Assembly (NCBI GenBank): GCA_032622095.1
Contig: CP136064.1
Location: 49,360,073 to 49,424,072 of the forward strand
Direction: 5' to 3'
DNA: 64,000 nucleotides
Origin: Siphonodentalium dalli
Lineage: Eukaryota; Mollusca; Scaphopoda; Gadilida; Siphonodentaliidae
The first letter of the stretch is position 1; each line of letters opens with the position of its first letter. The notes under the pieces are model-generated. The model made no database searches, had not been told where the DNA came from, and worked only from the letters and a program-made list of their open reading frames with translations. Position numbers and translations under genes: made by a program. Positions 41,553-53,500 of this stretch are shown in pieces.

Positions 41553-44500
41553 AAAGGGGAGAAGCATCTATGTTCTAAGGAAATGGAAATAGAAAAATAC
41601 CCGTTGACAAGAAATCCCCAGCCGGGTATTATAAACCCAGGGATGGCTAAATACTAATACCGCACCTAACAGGCTAACCCAGGCAGCAAAAGCCGCAAGT
41701 AATAACGAAGACCCCCCTTAAAAACAATAGAACCCACCCCGAACCAAATCTTGAGTGGGTTGGGCCGTGTCCCAGTACAAGATGAGAGCCCGATGAAAAA
41801 CCAGCTGCAAGCTCCCAAGAAAGGGCCCGACACCAACTACTTGGAGACATGCCATTGTTGATAAGGAGGAGGTATCATTGACCAATAATCTGACCGGGAA
41901 GCGAATGGGTATTACACAGACATAAGTTGCAAGGCTCAGGCCGTATGAAGAACAGGGCTCAGAATTGGAGTTTCACAGCAGAAAACTTAGTTTGAAGCCT
42001 GGAGTTCGAGATATGACCGACTAAGATGCATTAAGCCATGTCATTTTTCCCTGATGACGTTCCCAAATGTGGAAATGCCCACCAACACAGTTAAACCCAA
42101 CTGACCAATCACAGGCTACTGAATCCATGACAGAAAGGCAGCCAGGAACCGAAATTCCAATGTCGTTGAGGTGGAAATCCACAAAAACAAAAATTGGACT
42201 AACGATGCATCAGGATTGTGGCACAAGCCCAAAACCAGCAGAAACCGACGGCAGGTATGTTATGAAAAGCAGACCAAGGGCCACCGCGCCCCAACTGTTC
42301 GAGCTCTGCTGACTGGTCCCCGACGAGTCGATGGCGCAAGATATCCCTTCCGGTAAGGATGGGGTGCCCCTCCAATGGGACCCTGTTCCGGAGACAACCA
42401 TCGCCCGAAGTGCGAATCGAGAGGGCGGATCATATGATCTGGCATCCGACACCCAATGCTAATGAATCTCGCACGAGGAGAAGCATCTGGCAAGAATTTT
42501 CATCCGGCTTTATGAAGTGTGCCCAACACGATGCATATGCTGCCCCACAGGTGCAACATTATCCTGCATTGGCAATCGCTGAGGTCAGCAAAGGACCTGG
42601 CTTAGTATGTTAAATGAGCACTAGGCGAATCAAGCACTATCAGGGAAAACAAAACCATTATGTACCGACAACCGAGCCCATAAGAAGAATGACGTATTAG
42701 ACGCAAAGGCCGATATCACAGAAGCCATTTCGTTCTTCTTTTCCACGCTGCTAATACGCTGTGTTGCCCATTAAGCCCGAGTGGGGTGCTGAACTAGACC
42801 TCATGTCAACAGTGTTCTGAAATTGAGCATATGTCGAACCATGGATAATGGACTCATCTATGTATGACTGGACAACAAAAGTGAAATCCATGTTGAGTTA
42901 GCACTGAAAGCAACCTGAAGACAAAATATATGTCATTCGTATCTATTACGGCAACACAGCGAGGTCGGAGATAAAGCATGTATGCTTGTTTATCTCTGAT
43001 TCTTGCATCCCAAATCGAGATGTAAATATTTACCCTATCGAGCACCCGAACCAGTCCAGAACACGTCTTAAAAGTCAGGAAAATGAAAGGGCGAGAGTCA
43101 TATACTAATCTAGTGATATGAATGACTATAGGCATTCTCCAGCAAAGCCCGTGACCATGAAAGAGCTGGATGGAACATGGAAAGAAGCAACAACTTATAA
43201 AGCAAGAAGTTAAAAAACACATCCCAACCCGAGAACAGTAAAATGGTTGAATACCTCTCAGGATGGTCGAACCCAGGTCGCCAAGTGTGCAGTCCGATGG
43301 CATAACCACCCAGCTCTGACGACGTTAGGCAGGGTACAAATTGACCGGCATCACAGGGCAAGTTGCTACCCAAATGCTAACAAAAGCCATGCAACTTGGA
43401 TCCTATTTCCTCATTTGACTGTCCCAGGGTATGCCAACAGTCGTCCCGTAGTATCCGACTTGGAGTCCCTGTCGATAGTCCAGAAAGCCCACCAAATTCG
43501 GCCAATGGGTTCGATGGGTAGCCCCAACCCGCGACCTGTTTGGTGGGACTATCATCCTGAGTGCTAATTACGCCAATGAAGGGAACACTATACATCGACA
43601 AGTGACAGTGTCCTGGTCGTAAAGGTTTCTATCTCTTCCTTGGAACCCTCGAAACAAGGGAAAGCATTCTGATGTTCTGTTAAATTGTAAATGATTGTAG
43701 AACAATGCTATCAAATCATGTCAATCTGAGGTTATTTGCTAATCAAAATTCGACATTAATTTTCTTCCTGCGCTTGGCTGCATCAGAGAACACTGAACAA
43801 CTAACTGAGCTCCATCGTAAGCACATGTAAAGGTGACCCGAAAGGAATGTCGAAAGCCCTTTCACCTCGTGCTGGAGCGACTGCTCGATCTGATCCTGAT
43901 CTCCATCCGTCGATGGGGTGTTAACAGCACAATACACCACGACAAGCTTCATTTCTAATTGCATGTGAGGTCTGGTCATTGGAGACCCCGGAGGAATGTC
44001 CAGAGCCTGTACATCTCGGGGTGGAGCAGCAGCTCGACCGATCCCGATATCCAACCGACCGAACTGGCGATGGGAGGTTAGTAGGTACCAGTTCCCAAGC
44101 AAGCTTCCTGCTATAATGGCGTCAGGGAATAAGATCTTTTGTTTTCATTTAAAATCAAACCCGAAGTTACTGGCAGCTGTTGGCCAGAATGCGGCCAGTA
44201 ACCTGTCTGCCAAGCCCCCGGAAGTGGTGACTTATAATAAGGAGGAAACAAGCCTGTGAACTGTGATCCCATTCCAAGCCCAGCTGGGGCAGAAGGCATG
44301 GAGGATAAACTTTCAGGTGCCAAATAATTGCGTAAATGTAATAATTTGAGAAAAAGTCTCCTAATTTGAATTGAGACAAAGTAAAATGGCCATTCGACTA
44401 GTAATTTTAGCCCAAATTTCCACACACTATGATCATAAGGCACCGGAGAGCATGGTCAGGGACCACTGAGGGTGTATCCCCAAGCCGCGCTGACCCCGAG

Positions 44501-47500
44501 ATGACGACTTGTAGCGATGGACGGCGTGTGTCGAGTGTTTTAGTAGAGCTCAGTGGTCACAGCCGTCCGGGGCACGTCAACAGCCAACGGTCGACCCGCA
44601 GAAGCAGATTGACGTCCCGTTCGATAGTCCAGGGAGCGCACCAATGTGACTAATGGGTTCAATGGGTAGCCCCAACCCGCGCCCTGTTTGGTGTGACTAT
44701 CGTCCCGAGTGCTAATTACGCCAATTAGAGGAACACGATATATCGGCAAGTCAGAGAAGGATACAGGGATGTTTTGATACCTGTTACAGGTTTGGGTGCC
44801 CAAACTATAGAGACCCTAATGTCCCCAAATTCCATGTAGATTGTATTTATTCCAGTTGGATCTTCCATATTTTCAAGGAATTTTTCTACAATTCAACAAA
44901 ATGTCCTAGTAATGCAAATCATCAGCCCGCAGATGATATATAGTCTATAATATGGAGCCTTTATTTGCACAATCAAGTATCCAGTACTGAATATTTTAAC
45001 ATCCAAATTTATATGGGCACATACTCAAATACAGAACAGGTGTCCCCAAACAAAAATTCTCTGGATCCTTCCCCGCGAGTTTGTCCATGTCCTAGGGGAA
45101 GCAACTCGTGTGAGCTACGGGTTCGATGGGTAGCCCCAACCCGCATCCTGTGTGGTGTGACTATCGCTCCGAGTGCTAATTACGCCAATTAGAGGAACCC
45201 TATATATCGACTTTCGTTCTCTATTCTTGGGACCTCAAAACGAGGGAAGCGACCTCAAGGGGAGCTACGGGGAAGGCGATTCATGAACCTGTTCTTACCT
45301 CGATGAGCAGTCCTGTGAAAGTAATTAATGTGATTCGAACAATCACAAATACACCTGTTGTGTTATGTTACCATGCCTGTGCCAACCAAGGCAGTAACAG
45401 CTCCATTGTTGGTTAAAAAGGTTCAAATTGACATTCAGGATTTTACAATCCTATCAGCGTATTTCACAAGCGTTAAAACATTGCTTTTGTCTTCAGTTTT
45501 ACACCAGACGATGATTGTCAACGTCTAAATAAAGCCGTAAAACGAAAAAATGAACTCGAAAGTAAGTCACCTAATTTCGTGATACCTTTAACCACCGTCA
45601 ACGCACGTGTTAACTTAAATTATACGTCACCTGTATGCCATAGATTTGTTATAAAGAAAACGATCAGCGTCTTTAGTCATATCCAATAGTGCCTTGAATG
45701 TTCTGTCGTTAATAGGCCAGAAATTCTGATATTGTCGGCATAAACAACGGATATTACTTCATTGACCGATTAAAATTATGGAAGACAAAGTCCGTTAAAA
45801 CGAAACGAGTCATCCATTTCCGATCTTATATTCGGAACAAAACCGCGTAATCTTTATGTGAATTGTTACATAATTTTCAACTATAAGCAAAGAAATAATG
45901 TTGTTTGTATAAAACAAAAACAAAACTGTTTTTGCTATACAAACTGCAACTTAGCTTCGTATTCTTTGTGAGAGATTCTTTTTGCACCCGTCCCTGGTGA
46001 GGAGGGAAAAAAATATGGCGATTACTTCACTACGTGTCAGAAATCACGTGATTACACGGGTCATGAACATGACAGAGGATATGTACCATAGAATTTCGTA
46101 CCATTTTTTCAACTCGGAGAGTTAACCCCTCCTACTTGGGATAATATACCATATAGTTCAGTGGGCAAGATACCTTTGACGGAGATATCATAAACATCTG
46201 CTGTCTGTACAGAGTCTGTGGCTAAAGATAAAGAAACCATCTTACTTGAACTGGCAGAAGATGTCAGCATACTCTGGTGATACACCCGTCGCCTCTAGTA
46301 CAGTCACACGGAATGTAAACTGGGAACCGATCTTCAGGTGATCTGGCAGCTCTGTAATATTAATCTCAGGGAAAACGGCCTTCCGTGGTTCAATTATAAC
46401 AGGAATCTTATCTGCAAAAAAAATGATTTAAAGTGATCACATAGAAATAAGAAAATAATCTTGCTCAAAGTAGTTATATGATAAGAATATTAATCCAAAT
46501 TGATGATACACACTGTCATTCTTTTATATTAATAAAATGCAATGACTCTCGATGATGAAATCATTTGTGTTAGATTATCGGCAATAGTTGCGTCCCGAAT
46601 CGAGATGTAAATATTTACAATTGGGCATAGTTCAGACGGTGTTTTCTATGGAGTGGTATGGTAGATTTCTTTGAAATTTTCGGCGATGTTAGTAGAATGC
46701 TACATTCCCCAGGCTGGCATAGCACCTGAGTACTAACTTATCAATTTCACATTCCTGAACAAGTCCATAATATGTCTTCAACTATATTACTCTTGGGGTG
46801 CAAATAACCATAAGGGCAGAATATGAGTATAAGATTGACAATGCTGCTACAACCAATATGATTTCCAGGTGGAATAACAGCACAGGGTGTTATAGGAGTT
46901 GCTAAACAGACCTCCAGCAACATGTTTGTGCTATCTTTTCCTCATCTGAGTAAAGGCTGCAGCTATTCTGATAGGCCTGCATTATAGAGTAAAGCCTGAC
47001 AAACCCACTTTTTAGATAACCATACAGACCCAAATAAGCACCATAAAGGGCTGCAAATTTTCCAAAAAATATTAAGCATATGTATGCTTACTTGGATCCT
47101 AAGAGATTTTTTTCTAGAATACAGTGAAACCTGTAATGAGAGACCACCAATTTTACCAACACAAAATGGTCGTTAATGACAGGTGGTCGCCGACGACAGG
47201 TTTGTTCCAATTTCGACTGAACTGACATATATCATCAGTGTTAGATGTCTGAGCAAGTGAATTATTTTTAGACACAAACTGGTTGAAAATGATTGTGATT
47301 ATATGTTTAATCTTTTTTTTTAATAAAGCATACTTTAAATTAATATTAGTAAACAACAACAAAAAAGAGATTTATACAGGTAAACGCATGTTAAATAATG
47401 CAGTAAAACAGCCGATCAAAGAACACATCGGGCACATGAGTCGTGACAGAAGGAAGAACAAGACAGATTGCCGGGGCGCAAATCAACTCCCAACATGATA

Positions 47501-50500
47501 ACTTGATAAAAAGGGAATAAACGTACATCAGTCGTCACTACGTGTCTTTATTTCATTCCCTGTCTCACATATTATATTATTTTGGATGTATTAGTATCTT
47601 CGAATTAAACTGCAAACAGCAGAAAATTTGTAAACAGTGGGAGTCCTTGACCTGACCTATAATGATTCTGGACACGTGCATGATTGACCTCCATTCGTGA
47701 CTACGGAATATCTCTTTGATGTTTCTATCGTTGCGACATAGTTCATTGCGTAGTGTCTGCAAACTTCTACTAGTTCTTGATGATGTCACATGGAATGATT
47801 TTAATTTAATATGAAGCCCGGGAATGAGCATTATAAAAACTTGGAAAGCATGCATTGTCAGTGTGTTGATGGTTCTTTCAATGAGACATAGCGGGAGGAC
47901 GCAAACTCATGTATTAATTAAACAAAGGTTCCTTTATGCTGTACGCTTGGGGTGCAGACATTAAATCCCCGCGTTGAGTAAGTTTGACACTTTGCCCTAA
48001 GCATTTTCATGCTTCGCCACAATGAGGCAGCGACTGGATTAATGATAAGCCTATCGCTAAAACAACAGTACAGCCAAGCAGAGTCTCAATTTTATGATAC
48101 TATGGAATATAGGATCATTTTTGTATTTCATCATATATTAGTTAGGTCAAACACATCGTCAATATTCACGTCAAAAATAATAAGAGTGATGAAGTTTTTA
48201 TAATCCACGTTCCCAAATACTACTTTTGGATTAAAATGAACCAATGTTATATCTCCCCTGCTGGGAATTCCGATCAGTCACATGTCCCGGTGGGGAATCC
48301 CCAAATCATTGTCTGTGATGAAGCAACTGATTGCAAATAATTTTAATCAAAGAAATGCATCCTGCTGAAGCATCTGGGGCTCACAATGGGTGTTAATGTC
48401 AGAAAAGTACTGGTTAAAGACTTATTTTTCGTGTCTGGTGGTCGTTCATAACAGGTAAATTTGGTCGCTCACGGCAGGTCATTCATATAGTAAAACCAGT
48501 CCGTACAAAGCCAATGCGGTTGTTAAAGCGAGGTGGTCGCTCTTGGCAGTGGTCGCTCAAAGCAGGTTTCACTGTGTATATAATCATACCAAGAGTTTAT
48601 TGAATGGAATAAGGGCAGGATCATGTAATAAATAATCATACCAAACATAACCAAATCATATGATGGGTACCATCATGGTGATGGTGGACAAAATTTAATA
48701 AACAGACAGACCCAAATAAGAGCCATACAGGGTGGGTTTTTTCTGCAGATATTTGGATACCAAAAGTAGAGCCAAGGCTGACCAAATTAGAAAATAGTAT
48801 AGTAACCTCACCAGTATTGTTTTTTTTTATCCCTTGCCACAATTTTGGATAGTTGCCCAAAGGACAAGCTATGCAAGTTTAGATGAATGATATTTATCAA
48901 GAGTTAAAACAGATAATTGACCCGTACTGAGTAATTAAAATTTCACTATTTTGGTGCTGATCTGTCTGGCCTTACCACTAAAGAAATTAATGCGAAGGAG
49001 TTCTGGTCTATTACTGTGTACTATTAACTACAATTTTAAAGTGACCCACCTAGTATTCACAGAACAGAATGAAAATCATATCTTAATACCATGTCTACAT
49101 TCTCAAAGTCTGCAGATAAGATGAAAGTTAGAGATTAAAGCCATGAGTGGTAGGCCTGGATTTAGTGTGTCTCACATTTACAGAATGAGGTCCCCAAAGG
49201 TTGAATTTAGTGACACTATCCCGCACAGCGCCCTAGCATCACTAAATCCACCCTCTGTGGACCTCACTATGCATAGGCCTCATCTTCTGGAAAGTGTTTA
49301 TACTATAAAATCTTTGGAGTCCAGGGTTCATCTCACCACAGTCTTAGTAAATCCGCTCAATATTAGCCTTCATTCAATATGAATATTTATTGACTGACAA
49401 GCCTGGATATAGTGTGTCTGTCAATTGCAGAATGAGGTCCCCAGAGGGTGAATTTAGTGATATTATCCAGCACAGTGGGCTAGCATCACCAAATTTACCA
49501 TCTGTGGACCTCATTCTGCTTAAGCCTCATCATCTGGGAAGTATCTATAGTCTCAAATTAACATTGTTTATAGTTACTTTTTCCCTTCTGTTCAGTTTAT
49601 TTTTCCCCTAATTTACAGAGGACAAAATTCATAATCGAGGTGACTAATGGCTGAATATCACCAACTTCAACTGGAGAAATCCAATCTGATCCAAAGTCTC
49701 CCATAGCAGTTGAGGCCTAATCAGAATGAGGTTCACAGAGGGTGAATTTGGTGATACTAGCCCACTGTGTTGGATAGCGTCACTAAATTCTCTGGGGACC
49801 TCATTCTGCAAATGTCAGAAAAACTAAATCCATGATTGATCAGTCGTTATCATTAATACCTCCATCAGAGCCGTCATTCTCTCCTGGTGCTCCCTCGCCT
49901 TCAACAATCCGTACATTCTCAGCTGATATAGACTTCAGATCACGTTTCTCGATCGTACCCTGGAATGGCTTCAGTTCCGGCTGAAATGAAAATAACAACT
50001 GAAATGAAAATAACAATAATCAAGAACTCAATCAACTTAAAATTCTTGTCAAGAAAAATATGAATGGCCGAATTTATAGATATATAGGATTCATTCTTGA
50101 GATCCATATCATAGCCAACCATTTTTCACTGGGACAAATTTAGCACACCACAATACTTGTATAGTATCATGTTAAATTTAGCACACTGCTATACCAAACT
50201 ATCACGCAAAAAGCCATGAACAGAGGCAACAATCTCGAAAACAGATGTACATATTTAGTACATGTTTACTAAGGCGTATCCAAATGAAATTAAAACATTT
50301 CATACTATGAATTTTTTTCTTTCTCACAGGAACGACGTCAACTTGCGAAGTAGCAACATTAGTGTTGACACGACTAGTGAATTTCAAAGTCGACTAGTCG
50401 AGGCCCAAAAGTCGCGTTGCGTCGACTAGTCGGTACCCGATATCAAAACTTTCAAACATAACGGAAAATTCAGTATACATGTCGTACACTGATGACTGAT

Positions 50501-53500
50501 GCAATGAGTCAATGATGGTCTATTGCGTAGCGCATTTCCCTGCATAGACACCAAATTATTTGGGAAATAATACGGTAAACATCTTGATATTTATCCAACA
50601 CACTGAATGTAATTATATAATTAGACATGTGGTGGATAATGATGTGAAAATTGCCAGAGTGCCGATCAAGCGCTGTCAGTATCATTAATGCTGGAATCGA
50701 TCTTGAAAATGTTATACATGTAACTAATACACTATGTTCCGACTAGTCGATGGCAAAATTCAGAGTCGACGTTCCGACATTTCAGCATCGACTACAGCTA
50801 GTCGATTAATCGTTTCAACCCTAAGCAACATTTGGTTGAATTCACCTTGTAATACAGTCTCGGGTTTTCTTGGATTCAAAACAAAATCTAAATACTGCTT
50901 TTTGGTTTATTGAACTTGATTTCACCACATTAGTGCGACATTAGTGTTTCTCTTAAACTGTTGATCGGTAAGTTGATAATCATACAGTGTATTTGTTCTC
51001 AGTAAATAGAATTGTACATATTTCTTTTAACGTCTTATGAAGGGAATTTGAACAGCCCAGCAGTTGGAGCTTGTCGGTTTGTTATGAAGTATGCATGCTA
51101 CAAGTCATTGACTACGCAGATATAGTGCCCAATGGGTGGGGGGGGTACAGTTCACTCTTCTTCAGGTCATGATTATACCCACCCTGCATTGCACTAAACC
51201 CACGTAGTCAACTCCAAGCCATGCTCTATTCATTAATTATTGTATATATGCATACCTTCTGGAAATAAGTATCATCAGAGAAGTTGATCTTGGCATTACT
51301 CGATTGTCTGACACCTGGCGTGTACTCTGGACAATCTTCTTTCTCTGTGAATAGTATAAAAGTATATATTGACCAAAATGCCACAACAATAAAAGTCCTA
51401 AATTGTATGAAACATGAAAAATAAGATAAATGGATCTGGTTGATCAATGATGTTAGAATTTTTTTTAGTGAGTTCAAAGATAGCCTTCAATTTAAAATAA
51501 GCAAGAAATTGCATCGCCGGTGCTAGAACAACCCCAACGCAAACTGCAAGGTAGAGTTCAATCCCCTCGCTATGCTGGTCTGACCACTTCCATCACGTAT
51601 ATATAGTTAATTAAATCTAACATATTATAATTAAGAGTTTTGTTGATTAAAAGTCATTCTGATTTGATCTCACCAATTTCCAAATGAATATGGACGATAT
51701 ACGTCTCTTTGTATAGAACTTTTGCATAATAAAGGTGGATGCAACGTTTTTCAAAATGTAAAAAATATAGTGATACGGTATAAATTAAAATTACACAGAT
51801 AGAAAGTTAATTTGTAAAAAAGTACCTAAGATAATCTTGCAAGAATCAAAAGCGAGAGAGTAAAGAATAAAATAATAAAATAGATAATAAAATTAATTTT
51901 CCAATGCTTGTACCTACCTAAAACAGCCTGGATAGCAACTCGTAGGTAACCTTTGACATCACCTTTCTCACTCACAACAGCAACACGGTGAGATAAGGCA
52001 ACCGGGTAGAACAAGTTACTCAGATAAACAAAGCTCCTAAAATAAAAAAAAAACAGATTTTGAAGTTTGATAAGACATTTGGGATAATGTTTAACCCTTT
52101 CTTTACTAAATGGATTCTCCGCCCAGATACAAAAGTATACATGGGATTGGTCTATTATTCATTTGGAAGGGTTTTCAGGAAAAATAAGCAGATGACAGAT
52201 AATAAAAATGCAGAAGGAATCTTATTCATGGGTGGGAAAAGTTTAGATAATAAGTTCAACAAACGACTTTCGTATTATCAGAACAATTCCTGAGGGAACT
52301 ACTCATTGACGAGTATTTAGAAAAGAAATGATTCCTTTAACCCTTTACCCAACAGAAGGGCCCTGTGCCAATGCATTCTCTTATATATGCGAGTCGACCA
52401 TAGGTCGCCTCGCATATATAAGAGAATGCATTGGCTTAACACATTCAAAATTTAAAAATTGTTAAAGAATGTAAGAAAAAATGGTAAAAAGTGTTAAAAA
52501 AAGGATTTTTTTTAGGCCAATGCATTCTCTTATATATGCGAGGCGACCTATGGTCGACAGAAATGCATTGGCACAGGGCTAACTGTAACTATCACAATGT
52601 GGTCAATGAGCCGGTTCCAATGATATCCATATTTGTATGGTTCTATTGAGACAGACCGAAGATATTTTAGGCTGTTGAAGCTTTATTTGGCCGGTTTTGG
52701 CCGGTTTGTTGGGTAAAGGGTTAATGGGACTGGGGTCAGGGTCTATGCTGGCCCAAAATTTACTTTTGGCAAATGATATATTTTTTGGCCAAATTTTCTA
52801 AAGAGCTGCCAAATGATATCTGACCCAAATTAAAGTATCTATTGAGCATTGGTTCTTATCACAGACTGAGACAAAGGTCATTCTTAACACAGACTGAGGC
52901 TTCCAACATTAACATGCCTGCAGAAAGGCTGCATTAATTCCAAGTGGGGGATTAGCTGTATAATCACCGCTATCATACATCATGTCCCAGTAGTCTCATA
53001 TTAACCAGTTGATGACGGGAGCTCCGCATGCGCAACATTAAAGACCCTGTGCCAATGCATTCTCTTATATATGCGAGTCGACAATAGGTCACCTAGCATA
53101 TATAACAGAATGCATTGGCCTAACAATATAAAGCGCCAGAATAGGGGTGGGTAGGTCACCGGAAACACATGTCTTTTTTTTTTGGCCTCATTCTGCATTC
53201 TGCACTTGTATTGGCTTTTCATCTGTCTGTTATCTGCTTTTATTACCTGAACGCGATCGGTGGAGTGTTCCACATCAATTTGACCCTTTCATGACGGGGG
53301 TTCATGATGGGAGCTGCACTGGTACAGCGTTAACGATCCTGTACCAGTGCATTCTCTTATATATGTGAGTCTCCCATTGGAAGTCTCACATATATAAGAG
53401 AATGAACTGGCTTACATGACCAATGGAAATATTGTTAAGCCAATGTATTCTCTTATATATGCGAGGCTCCCTACGGGTGACTCAAATATATAAGAGAAAG

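Larger units (their letters stand above)
40763..46186. mobile_element. 5.4 kb element with composite left end (copy 2)
   Basis: Left: 330 bp block 40763-41092 with perfect 59 bp inverted ends (40763-40821 and 41034-41092). It is followed directly by a second end, TCTCCGTCAAAGGTATCTTG (from 41094). The right end, about 45998-46186, is the inverted counterpart of the block interior plus the second end. After the second end both copies continue with a similar GGAGG..GCGAGGAA block. The core length, about 5.09 kb, nearly equals copy 1 (about 5.16 kb). The interior is less AT-rich than the surroundings and has no transposase-like ORF. No clear target duplication. Confidence 0.86.

Noticed and set aside
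41650-41690. 'aatactaataccgcac' resembling a segment of bacterial 16S rRNA
   Set aside because: About 16 bases only, no surrounding rRNA sequence; coincidence inside the composite element.
40763-46186. DIRS-type or viral-genome interpretation of the composite-ended element
   Set aside because: No tyrosine recombinase, reverse transcriptase core, capsid or polymerase-like ORF is present; inverted ends alone are insufficient.
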